7,326 bases of DNA from Planctomycetes bacterium RBG_16_43_13 (GCA_001828445.1 MHYJ01000120.1:20785-28110); one strand, 5' to 3'; counted from the first letter of the stretch, positions 1 to 6,888 are shown. Notes: generated by a model from the sequence alone, not told the origin. A program made the numbers and translations.

Positions 1-1
1 C

Positions 2-3000
2 AGTAGCAATAGTGTCTCGATCTTAAAGAACAACGGGAATGGAACCTTTGCGGTAGCGGTAAACTATGGGGTTGGGACAAATCCTCGGTCTGTTTTTGTT
101 GCGGATATAGATGGTGATGGTGATGCGGACTTAGCCGTGGCAAACTCATACTGGAATAGCGATAATGTCTCAATCCTAAAGAACAACGGGAATGGGACCT
201 TTGCAGCAGCGGTAAACTATGCAGCCGGGTCAGGTCCTTATTCTGTTTTTGCGTCTGATATAGATGGTGATGGTGATGCGGACTTAGCCGTGGCAAACTC
301 TGATAGCTACTTTGATCGTTACACGGTTTCGGTTCTAAAGAACAACGGGAATGGGACCTTTGCGGTGGCGGTAAATTACGCGGTTGGGTCAGGTCCTTAT
401 TCTGTTTTTGCTGCGGATATAGATGGTGATGGTGATGCGGACTTAGCCGTAGCAAACTGGGTTAGCAGTACTGTCTCGATCTTAAAGAACAATGGGAATG
501 GGACCTTTGCGGCAGCGGTAAACTATGTGGTTGGGGCAAATCCTATGTCTGTTTTTGCTGCGGATTTAGATGGGGATAGCTATTCGGACTTAGTTGTGGC
601 AAATTACAACAGCAGTGCTGTCTCGATCTTAAAGAACAACGGGAATGGGACCTTTGCGGCAGCGGTAAACTATGCAGTTGGGGCAAATCCTCGGTCTGTT
701 TTTGCTGCGGATTTAGATGGGGATGGGGATGTGGACTTAGCCGTGGCAAACTCAGACGACTGGAATAGCAATAATGTCTCGATCTTAAAGAATAATGGAA
801 ATGGGACCTTTGCGGCAGCGGTAAACTATGTGGTTGGGAGAAGTCCTATGTCTGTTTTTGCTGCGGATTTAGATGGGGATGGGGATGCGGACTTAGCCGT
901 GGCAAACTACAGTAGCAATAACGTCTCTATTCTGAAGAATAATGGGGATGGGACGTTTGCGGCGGCGGTAAATTACGCGGCCGGGTCCGGTCCTTATTCT
1001 GTTTTTGCTTCGGATTTAGATGGGGATGGGGATGCGGACTTAACCGTGAAAAATAGTAGCAATAATGTCTCGATCTTAAAGAACAATGGGAATGGGACCT
1101 TTGCAGCAGCGGTATACTATGCGGCCGGGTCAGGTCCTTATTCTGTTTTTGCATCTGATTTAGATAGTGATGGCTATGCGGACTTAGCCGTGGCAAATTA
1201 CAGTAGCAGTACTGTTTCGATCTTAAAGAACAATGGGAATGGGACCTTTGCGGCAGCGGTATACTATGGGGTTGGGGCAAGTCCTAGGTCTGTCTTTGAT
1301 GCGGATTTAGATGGGGATGGGGATGTGGACTTAGCCGTAGCAAACTTCGCCGGTAACGCTATATCGATTCTTTTAAACATTTTACCTGCCTATATTCTGG
1401 ATAATTGCGCAAATACATATAATCCTGACCAGAGAGACGGTGATGGGGATAAGATAGGAGATGTTTGTGATAATTGTCTGACAACTTCCAATCCAGATCA
1501 AGCTGATAGTGATAGTGACGGGATAGGAGATTCATGTGACAACTGTCCCTTAATACCGAATCCTGATCAGCAGGATACAGACAATGACGGTATTGGCGAT
1601 CTATGTGACAAATATCCTGATATCCATATTCCAGTTACCTCTCTCGATTTCGGCGAAAGTGTGATAGGTCACCCGGTGGATAAGGATATCACGATAAGCA
1701 ATGTAGGTTCTGAACTTCTTACCGTGTCCGGCATTACCAGTGAGAGCCTGAGTTTTTCGGTTACTGCTCCTCCTCTGCCCATTCAAATAAATCCAGGTGA
1801 GATGGCCACTGTGACTGTAAGGTATACCCCTTATATTGAAGGTGTTGATTCCGGCACACTTACGATCAGGAGTGATGACCCTGATGAAGGGATTCTTACT
1901 GTTTCGCTGACTGGCTCAGGACGTGCTCCTGTGCTGCCCAAACCGGATCTGCAGATTTCATCTGTAGAAGTTCCCTCTATTGCCTGGTCAGGCAAGACCT
2001 TCTCTTTCAGTTGGACGGTAATGAATCGTGGCGAAGGTTCAACTGAGACGGCCGGATGGTATGATTACGCCTATCTCTCGCCGGATACTACAGTGGGGAC
2101 TGGTGATATCTACCTTGGGAACTTCCCTAATATCAGCTATCTCAACCCTGGAGAAGGTTATGTCCAGACCCATGAGTTTAAATTGCCTATAGATCTTACG
2201 GGTTCTTATTATGTCCTGGTTAAAGCGGATTCGCTCAACCATGTTAATGAAGGTATCAATGAGAACAATAATACCGGATTCAACGCCACCCCGATGCAGG
2301 TCAATCTCTCTCCCCCTCCGGATCTTCAGGCAACATCCATCATCAGTCCTCCTACCGGATGGTCCGGCCAGCCTGTTACTGTAGACTGGAAAGTTACAAA
2401 CAACGGGACAGGGCCAACAATATCTTCAGCCTGGTATGATAGTATTTATCTCTCTCAAGACCAGACATTAAATACTACTACAGATTACCGGTTAGGCTCC
2501 TCTTACCATACAGGTATTCTAAGTTCAGATGAGAGCTATAGTCAAAGTCAGACATATAATCTTCCTGTTGGTGTTTCAGGGACTTACTATATATTTGCGG
2601 TGACTGACGTAAATAATAACGTCTATGAACATGCATGGGAGAATAACAATGTGATGTTAAGTCCGACACCGCTGGAAATCACACTCAGTCCACCTCCTGA
2701 CCTTGAGGTGACACAGATTACAATACCGGCCGCAGGCTCATCCGGGAAAGCAATCTCATTGGGATGGACTGTGGTAAACAATGGCGCGGGCCCCACGGAT
2801 ACCGGCTCATGGATGGATGCCGTCTATTTGTCTGCTGATCAAACTCTCGAAACGGAAACGGATATCCCCCTTGGGAGCTTCGGACATAGCGGGATACTGA
2901 ATGCAGGGGAGGGCTACACTCAGAACCGGAGCATAACATTGCCTAACGGGATATCTGGCAAATACTATGTGCTCGTCTTCACCGATGCAGGCAAGACGGT

Positions 3001-5752
3001 GTTTGAGCATACGTGGGATGGGAATAATGTTGGTCATAGCCCTGGTGTCATAGACATTGCACTAACTCCTCCACCTCCAATTCCATCTCTAACCCCTTCA
3101 GACCTTGTGGTCACCTCTGTTGAAGCGCCGCCAACGGCGCAAGCAGATAAGCGGATTGAGGTTACATGGGTGGTATCCAATTCAGGCCAGGGTGATACGT
3201 CAGCCAATCTTTGGAGCGACCGCATCTATCTTTCTGCTGATGATCAGTTGAATACAGGGGGGGATAATACACTCCTCGGCACTTTTACTCATAGCGGTGT
3301 TATTGCGCCTGTTGGGAGCTACAACCAGCGTCAATTGGTAACGTTACCGTACTGGACATCAGGGACAAATTATCTCTTTGTTCTGGCTGATGCCGCAAAC
3401 CAGGTATACGAAGATGTCAATGAAAATAATAACTCTGCCTCTAAGACGATAGAGATCGAGCCTTTACCTCTGCCTGATTTGGAGGTGACTGCCGTTAACG
3501 TTCCAGCCTCAGGTTCTTCCGGCAAGCCTGTTACGATAAGCTGGACCGTGACAAACTCAGGTCAGGGGGGCACAAGAACTTCTATCTGGCACGATGCGGT
3601 CTTTCTTTCCAGTGATGGGACCCTCGATACCAATACCGATATCCTCCTCGGTTCTTATTATCATTCCTCTGTTCTGGATTCCAACACGTCCTATAACGGA
3701 ACGAAGGACTTTATCTTACCCAATGGCATTTCGGGGTCTTATTACATTTTTATTGTTGCTGATTTTTATAACAAGGTTAATGAGGTTAGCGAGTCAAATA
3801 ACAACGGTTACGGCATTAGTCCTGTTGATATAGGGCTTTCACCCTGGTCTGATCTTGGAGTGACATCTATTAATGCGCCTGAGAACGGCTGGGCCGGTCA
3901 GCCCATTACAATAAACTGGACAGTATCAAACAGCGGAGCAGGGGGAACGGACAGATCAAGCTGGTATGATGCGGTGTATCTATCCAGAAATTACATATTC
4001 AGTATTTCTTCAGCCTATAAATTGGGCTATTTACAGCACAGTGGATCACTCTCACCCGGTGAGGGTTACGGTGCAAGCACGAAGGTCGAAATCCCTTCTG
4101 GCCTTGCCGGGCCATATTATGTTTTTATTTATACAGACAGTCAGAACAGTGTTTATGAACATTCTGATGAGAATAACAATGTCCTGCGGGCACAGACAAT
4201 TATCAATGTCACACAGCCGCCTCCGTCAGACCTCATAGTCTCTCAAATCGTTGTGCCTGCATCCGGCCTGCCCGGTGGGTCAGCGACCATCAATTGGTCG
4301 GTTACAAACCAGGGGGATTCCGACGCAGTGGGCCAGTGGTATGATGCCATCTATCTTTCTTCAGACAGCGCATGGGACATCAATGACGTCATGATAGATT
4401 CTGTTCTGCATAACGGGACAATCGTACCAGAGGGAAGCTATACAGCATCCATCACGGCTGAACTCCCAGGGATTATGCCTGGAAGCTATTATGTGATTGT
4501 CCGTACGGATATAAAGAATAATGTCCTTGAAAAATTGGGTGAGAACAATAACAGTAGTGTTTCAACCGGCACTATCGTCATAGATGTCATCGAGTTGACC
4601 CCGGGTGTTTCCTATGCATCTCAGCTCGGTACCGGTACAGGGCATTATTACAAGGTCAATGTGCCGGAAGGGGAAGACCTGTTGATTATGCTGGATAGCG
4701 AGTCTGTTGACAGCTCAAATGAACTCTTTGTCCGCTATGGCGCTATACCCGACCGTATTGACTTTGATTACCTCTACAGTGCGCCCTTTAAACCTGATCA
4801 GGAAATCTCCGTTTCGGACACCAAGGCGGGTACATATTATATCCTTGTGCGTGGTGAGGCAGTTCCGGAAGTAAAGGCAGATTACACGATCACGGCCTCG
4901 GTATTGAATTTTTCAGTCCGGAGATTATCGCCTGATAAAGGCGGCAATGTGGGCGACATAACGATTGAAATCAATGGGGCAAGATTCAAAGACGGCATAG
5001 ATGCAGAATTGATTGATGTAAATGGTCAGATCACTTCAGCCAAGAGTATTTACTACGTGGATAGAGTAAAGATCTATGCAACATTCGATCTGAGGGGACT
5101 CACTCCGGGATTTTATGATCTTCGACTTATAAATACAGACGGTTTAACTACTGAATCTGCAGATGTCTTTGAGGTTACTTCTGGTCAAGGTCCAAGAATA
5201 CAAGTGAGGTTAATAACGCCATCGTCTGTTCGTCCAGGTCGTGATTTTACAGTTTGGCTTGAGTATGCCAATACAGGTGATGCAGATATGATCCCTCCAT
5301 TCATAAAGGTGTCAAGTGCCAACCATGCGCTTTTATCACTGTATCCCAAAGAAGCGCCCATAGACAGGCCCATCAGGATACTTGCCGTAAGTTTTGATGG
5401 TCCACCTGGAATTCTGCGGCCAGGAATGAGTTTTAGTATTCCTGTATATTCCAAAGGTTTTCAGCAAGGTGGTACGATGAATTTCAGATACGAAACCTGG
5501 CTGGCAAACAGCAACGAAAAGAACGATTGGGACGCTGACGAAGAAAGATACAAGTTAGGAGATATGGATCCAAATGAATGGGCCATTTTGTGGACTGCTT
5601 TGAAGGCAAGGATGGGAACTACATGGGGAGATTATTTAAGAGTTCTTGCCGAAGATGCCACTTTGATTAAACAGCATTTTGGAGATGTGATCTATTCCGT
5701 GGACACACTATTTCAATTCGAGATTGACACAGAAAGGAATGTGGGGCCGTAA
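2..5752 (+). CDS. Giant multi-domain secreted/surface protein, 5'-truncated by the window edge
   Basis: The reading frame is open from base 2 to the TAA at 5750-5752 (1916 codons), so the true start and any signal peptide lie upstream. An apparent GTG start at 137 is only the Val codon of the repeated L-A-V-A-N motif. Domains by window residue: FG-GAP/VCBS units 5-453, thrombospondin type 3 repeats 467-536, choice-of-anchor-D-like domain about 541-640, seven CARDB repeats 648-1530, PPC-like domain 1531-1636, IPT/TIG-like domain 1637-1728, C-terminal module 1731-1916. All are extracellular binding or spacer modules. No catalytic motif is visible, nor any C-terminal LPXTG, PEP-CTERM or hydrophobic anchor. 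The only cysteines I see are the six in the thrombospondin segment. The role is inferred as a long, calcium-stabilised adhesin or scaffold on or outside the cell; substrate and partner are unknown. The stop overlaps the next start by one base. Coding and domain order are clear; function is not. Confidence 0.93.
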   Translation, partial: SSNSVSILKNNGNGTFAVAVNYGVGTNPRSVFVADIDGDGDADLAVANSYWNSDNVSILKNNGNGTFAAAVNYAAGSGPYSVFASDIDGDGDADLAVANSDSYFDRYTVSVLKNNGNGTFAVAVNYAVGSGPYSVFAADIDGDGDADLAVANWVSSTVSILKNNGNGTFAAAVNYVVGANPMSVFAADLDGDSYSDLVVANYNSSAVSILKNNGNGTFAAAVNYAVGANPRSVFAADLDGDGDVDLAVANSDDWNSNNVSILKNNGNGTFAAAVNYVVGRSPMSVFAADLDGDGDADLAVANYSSNNVSILKNNGDGTFAAAVNYAAGSGPYSVFASDLDGDGDADLTVKNSSNNVSILKNNGNGTFAAAVYYAAGSGPYSVFASDLDSDGYADLAVANYSSSTVSILKNNGNGTFAAAVYYGVGASPRSVFDADLDGDGDVDLAVANFAGNAISILLNILPAYILDNCANTYNPDQRDGDGDKIGDVCDNCLTTSNPDQADSDSDGIGDSCDNCPLIPNPDQQDTDNDGIGDLCDKYPDIHIPVTSLDFGESVIGHPVDKDITISNVGSELLTVSGITSESLSFSVTAPPLPIQINPGEMATVTVRYTPYIEGVDSGTLTIRSDDPDEGILTVSLTGSGRAPVLPKPDLQISSVEVPSIAWSGKTFSFSWTVMNRGEGSTETAGWYDYAYLSPDTTVGTGDIYLGNFPNISYLNPGEGYVQTHEFKLPIDLTGSYYVLVKADSLNHVNEGINENNNTGFNATPMQVNLSPPPDLQATSIISPPTGWSGQPVTVDWKVTNNGTGPTISSAWYDSIYLSQDQTLNTTTDYRLGSSYHTGILSSDESYSQSQTYNLPVGVSGTYYIFAVTDVNNNVYEHAWENNNVMLSPTPLEITLSPPPDLEVTQITIPAAGSSGKAISLGWTVVNNGAGPTDTGSWMDAVYLSADQTLETETDIPLGSFGHSGILNAGEGYTQNRSITLPNGISGKYYVLVFTDAGKTVFEHTWDGNNVGHSPGVIDIALTPPPPIPSLTPSDLVVTSVEAPPTAQADKRIEVTWVVSNSGQGDTSANLWSDRIYLSADDQLNTGGDNTLLGTFTHSGVIAPVGSYNQRQLVTLPYWTSGTNYLFVLADAANQVYEDVNENNNSASKTIEIEPLPLPDLEVTAVNVPASGSSGKPVTISWTVTNSGQGGTRTSIWHDAVFLSSDGTLDTNTDILLGSYYHSSVLDSNTSYNGTKDFILPNGISGSYYIFIVADFYNKVNEVSESNNNGYGISPVDIGLSPWSDLGVTSINAPENGWAGQPITINWTVSNSGAGGTDRSSWYDAVYLSRNYIFSISSAYKLGYLQHSGSLSPGEGYGASTKVEIPSGLAGPYYVFIYTDSQNSVYEHSDENNNVLRAQTIINVTQPPPSDLIVSQIVVPASGLPGGSATINWSVTNQGDSDAVGQWYDAIYLSSDSAWDINDVMIDSVLHNGTIVPEGSYTASITAELPGIMPGSYYVIVRTDIKNNVLEKLGENNNSSVSTGTIVIDVIELTPGVSYASQLGTGTGHYYKVNVPEGEDLLIMLDSESVDSSNELFVRYGAIPDRIDFDYLYSAPFKPDQEISVSDTKAGTYYILVRGEAVPEVKADYTITASVLNFSVRRLSPDKGGNVGDITIEINGARFKDGIDAELIDVNGQITSAKSIYYVDRVKIYATFDLRGLTPGFYDLRLINTDGLTTESADVFEVTSGQGPRIQVRLITPSSVRPGRDFTVWLEYANTGDADMIPPFIKVSSANHALLSLYPKEAPIDRPIRILAVSFDGPPGILRPGMSFSIPVYSKGFQQGGTMNFRYETWLANSNEKNDWDADEERYKLGDMDPNEWAILWTALKARMGTTWGDYLRVLAEDATLIKQHFGDVIYSVDTLFQFEIDTERNVGP
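14..1360 (+). repeat. Nine tandem FG-GAP/VCBS units, near-identical in DNA
   Basis: Counting from the Val codon of the V-S-I-L-K-N-N-G motif, units start at 14, 167, 326, 473, 620, 776, 923, 1067 and 1214, and a degenerate tenth motif (A-I-S-I-L-L-N) begins at about 1358. Unit lengths are 153, 159, 147, 147, 156, 147, 144, 147 and 147 bases, always a multiple of three. Each unit has a G-N-G-T-F strand, a variable V-G-x-x-P-[RYM]-S-V-F segment and a D-[IL]-D-G-D-G-D-x-D-L calcium-loop motif like those of integrin-type beta-propeller blades. The array starts before the window, so the full copy number is unknown. DNA identity between units is very high, which points to recent duplication or ongoing homogenisation. 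The units probably form one or more beta-propellers for binding carbohydrate or protein; that role is known for the family and inferred here. Confidence 0.95.
1400..1609 (+). repeat. Three thrombospondin type 3 calcium-binding repeats
   Basis: Window residues 467-536 carry three copies of D-N-C-x(5-6)-N-P-D-Q followed by a D-x-D-x-D-x-I-G-D-x-C-D loop. Six cysteines are present, two per repeat. The aspartate pattern is the classic thrombospondin type 3 calcium site, and bacterial copies usually serve as a compact calcium-rigidified linker. Here they sit between the propeller array and the Ig-like stalk, which fits a hinge or spacer. The segment ends at D-K-Y-P-D, where a further Cys would be expected if the array continued. 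Unlike the FG-GAP units, the three copies differ clearly in DNA. Confidence 0.93.
1622..1921 (+). other. Choice-of-anchor-D / ASH-like beta-sandwich domain
   Basis: Residues about 541-640 show the usual signature of this family: an initial I-x-V-x-x-x-x-L-D-F-G-x-x-x-I-G strand pair, then I-T-I-S-N-V-G-S-E-x-L-x-V, then I-x-P-G-E-x-A-T-V-T-V-R-Y-T-P, and finally L-T-I-R-S-D-D-P-D-E-G with a closing V-S-L-T-G-S-G. This is a roughly 100-residue Ig-fold module found in many secreted bacterial proteins and named in annotation pipelines as choice-of-anchor D. It probably serves as a spacer between the calcium hinge and the CARDB stalk. No anchor sequence follows it. Confidence 0.85.
1943..4591 (+). 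repeat. Seven tandem CARDB (Ig-like adhesion) repeats
   Basis: Repeats begin at the [PS]-D-L motif at 1943, 2318, 2696, 3098, 3473, 3848 and 4226, with a period of 375-402 bases (about 125 residues). Each has the order [PS]-D-L-x-V-x-x-[IV], G-[KQ]-x-[IV]-x-[IFL]-x-W-x-V-x-N-x-G, W-x-D-x-[IAV]-[YF]-L-S, L-G-x-x-x-H-[ST]-G, L-P-x-G-x-[SA]-G-x-Y-Y and E-x-N-N-N, with some degeneration in single copies. This matches CARDB (cell adhesion related domain in bacteria), an Ig-like family. Short proline-rich linkers separate units; the longest, before repeat 4, accounts for the 402-base spacing. The repeats are recognisably homologous but well diverged in DNA. They probably form a long stalk. Confidence 0.92.
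4592..4909 (+). other. PPC-like (bacterial pre-peptidase C-terminal) beta-sandwich domain
   Basis: Residues 1531-1636 begin E-L-T-P-G-V-S-Y and continue with G-H-Y-Y-K-V-N-V-P-E-G-E-D-L, then L-F-V-R-Y-G-A-I-P and a closing A-G-T-Y-Y-I-L-V-R-G before a T-I-T-A-S strand. The sequence H-Y-Y-K-V followed by A-G-T-Y-Y-I-L-V-R-G is the usual mark of PPC domains, small jelly-roll modules attached to secreted enzymes and surface proteins. No peptidase domain is visible in the window, so it is a structural or binding unit here. Confidence 0.75.
4910..5185 (+). other. IPT/TIG-like Ig domain
   Basis: Residues 1637-1728 follow the IPT/TIG pattern: an opening V-R-R-L-S-P-D-K-G-G-N, then D-I-T-I-E-I-N-G-A-R-F-K-D-G, a strand with V-K-I-Y-A-T-F-D-L-R-G-L-T-P-G and the typical Y-D-L-R-L-I-N-T-D-G-L near the end. 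These features (S-P-x-x-G at the start, G-x-x-F in the middle, L-x-P-G-x-Y-D-[LV] late) recur in this family. The assignment rests on pattern recall and was not confirmed by a profile search. Confidence 0.7.
5192..5749 (+). other. C-terminal Ig-like strand region plus W-G-D-Y helical module
   Basis: Residues 1731-1916 begin with P-R-I-Q-V-R-L-I-T-P-S-S-V-R-P-G-R and W-L-E-Y-A-N-T-G-D-A-D, which reads as another Ig-like unit related to CARDB or similar folds. After F-R-Y-E-T-W-L-A comes a charged segment (D-W-D-A-D-E-E-R-Y) and then D-P-N-E-W-A-I-L-W-T-A-L-K, M-G-T-T-W-G-D-Y-L-R-V-L-A-E-D-A-T and L-F-Q-F-E-I, probably helical. From memory, a similar [GT]-T-W-G-D-Y-x-R-x-L-A-x-[ND]-A motif occurs in very large bacterial CARDB/PPC proteins, often ahead of a further C-terminal region such as RHS repeats. 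Here the chain ends 30-40 residues after it. No known function. Confidence 0.6.
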
Positions 5753-5754
5753 TG
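5735..5754 (+). promoter_or_regulatory. One-base stop/start overlap (TAATG) and weak Shine-Dalgarno
   Basis: The TAA of the giant gene (5750-5752) shares its last A with the ATG at 5752-5754. An AGGA at 5735-5738 lies 13 bases before the ATG, longer than ideal, and a G-rich stretch (5741-5746) lies closer. The arrangement suggests that ribosomes finishing the large gene re-initiate on the small one, linking the two products in amount and time. Confidence 0.75.
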
Positions 5755-6744
5755 AAGCGACTGAAAATACATATATGCATTCTATTGAGTACAGTTTTTC
5801 TGTTTCTTCCTGGTCTTGTCGCGGCAGCAGTTCATTATGTGCCTACGAATGATGAATTTGTTGTTTCTGGGGTGACTGTGAACATAGGTGATATTTTAAG
5901 GATTCCAATTTTGCCACCCAATGCGCCAAATGCTAATAGCTTCAGTGTACAAGTAATATTAACTCCTTCTCCTTTACCAGGAGGGGAAGCTATCACATTG
6001 GAATTAACCACTTTACGTGGAGTTGGATCTGCAGTGTTTGATAATGGTTCGCAAAGTGGATCTGCGACTATATCTATTTCTCAATCGACGTCAGCCATAG
6101 TAATAAGAGGTGTGACGAATAGTAGTGAGGAAGATAACATAATGTTATCCGCAAAGCTACATGGTTCGGAATTAGCGAGTGATGTGTTTACTGTCAGAAC
6201 ATGGCCTATATTTAATACTTTTAAGCTTACTGGTATTGAGTGCAATCCCCCAAATAGCTGTGATAATTCTTCAGATGGGATTATGAAAGCACATTATACA
6301 ATGGAATCAGAGTCAGGAAAGTTATCAGATATAAATGGGAATAAGATCCAAGAAATTGTTACGTTTCCAATACTACAGATATGTCAACTGGCTGATGCAT
6401 TTTGTCCAAGTTCACCGCCTTATAAAGATGCCCCATTCACGAACCCAGTAGATAAAAAATGTACGATAGGGGAAAAAGCAGGTGACTCAGAGCATTGCTT
6501 TTACAAAAATGACGACTTTTGGGATACCCATTCACCATTTGATGGTTTCATAAAGCCTTATACCGACGATATTGTCGAGGCTACGCAAAAATATTATTTT
6601 ATAGATCCAGTATTAGACGTAATTAGGCCTTTAATTGGCCCGCATACAATTACAAGAGAAGTATGGGAGTATTCTCCAACATTAGGTATATGGAAATATA
6701 GGATTGAAAAACATGGATACTCTGTAATCTATACTTTACCGTAA
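5752..6744 (+). CDS. Secreted protein of unknown function, six-cysteine C-terminal half (330 aa)
   Basis: The start is set by the ATG overlapping the previous stop and by the signal peptide it gives: K-R-L-K at the N terminus, a hydrophobic core at residues 7-22 and a V-A-A-A site with likely cleavage after residue 25 or 26. There is no lipobox, so the product should be a soluble exported protein. Residues 27-150 look like a beta-rich Ig-type domain, with alternating strands such as A-I-T-L-E-L and T-S-A-I-V-I-R-G and a final F-T-V. Residues 151-330 hold six cysteines (164, 170, 211, 218, 237, 249), which could form three disulfides, then D-T-H-S (258-261), A-T-Q-K-Y-Y-F (277-283), L-I-G-P-H-T-I (294-300) and an aromatic end with W-K-Y-R-I-E-K-H-G-Y. 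I do not recognise the family. It is AT-richer than the upstream gene where sampled. Coupling to the giant gene suggests a partner or accessory role, which is inference. Confidence 0.9.
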   Translation: MKRLKIHICILLSTVFLFLPGLVAAAVHYVPTNDEFVVSGVTVNIGDILRIPILPPNAPNANSFSVQVILTPSPLPGGEAITLELTTLRGVGSAVFDNGSQSGSATISISQSTSAIVIRGVTNSSEEDNIMLSAKLHGSELASDVFTVRTWPIFNTFKLTGIECNPPNSCDNSSDGIMKAHYTMESESGKLSDINGNKIQEIVTFPILQICQLADAFCPSSPPYKDAPFTNPVDKKCTIGEKAGDSEHCFYKNDDFWDTHSPFDGFIKPYTDDIVEATQKYYFIDPVLDVIRPLIGPHTITREVWEYSPTLGIWKYRIEKHGYSVIYTLP

Positions 6745-6796
6745 TTATGAAAGTTCTTTAAATGTTTCAATGTAGGGGGATTAAATACACATAATA

Positions 6797-6820
6797 CTCT
6801 TTTGAATGATGGTAAAAGAG
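6797..6820 (+). terminator. Weak hairpin, possible terminator after the second gene
   Basis: CTCTTTT (6797-6803) is a perfect reverse complement of AAAAGAG (6814-6820), with a 10-base loop. The stem is only 7 bp and AT-rich, and no run of T follows at once (a TTTT stands about ten bases further on). It could be a poor or attenuating terminator or a chance inverted repeat. Confidence 0.25.
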
Positions 6821-6834
6821 GATAGTCTGTTTTA

Positions 6835-6869
6835 AGAATGAAGAATGCAGGGTAAAGAGTGAAGAGTGT
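6835..6869 (+). repeat. Five-copy heptamer tandem repeat, consensus AGARTGA
   Basis: Five consecutive 7-base units run without gaps: AGAATGA, AGAATGC, AGGGTAA, AGAGTGA, AGAGTGT. The middle copy is the most diverged. The tract is noncoding and purine-rich on the + strand. It may be a relic of slippage or a lineage-specific intergenic repeat; no function is evident. Confidence 0.7.
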
Positions 6870-6888
6870 GAAAAACGTGTAACTTTAA

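Noticed and set aside
137..139. GTG as the start of the giant gene
   Set aside because: It is the Val codon of L-A-V-A-N, present in most FG-GAP units, and the frame is open upstream to base 2 with a complete repeat unit before it.
543..1280. Antisense open frames at 543-749 and 927-1280
   Set aside because: They are low-complexity Pro/Leu/Ser/Gln translations of the complement of the FG-GAP repeats, and repeat with the same period.
14..1360. CRISPR array or transposon repeats
   Set aside because: The units are about 150 bases, all in frame and coding, with no short repeat/unique spacer alternation.
2718..3225. Overlapping antisense frames across the CARDB region
   Set aside because: They show no domain, signal peptide or ribosome binding site and lie opposite a clearly coding frame.
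3594..4238. Plus-strand frames at 3594-3833 and 3966-4238
   Set aside because: They are out-of-frame readings of CARDB repeats 5 and 6, and their similar look reflects the repeat.
5185..5454. Antisense frame of 89 codons
   Set aside because: It lies within the conserved C-terminal part of the giant gene and shows no coding signals of its own.
6765..6795. Possible -35/-10 pair (TTTCAA and CATAAT)
   Set aside because: The spacing is 19 bases and both hexamers are poor matches; similar pairs are expected by chance in AT-rich DNA.
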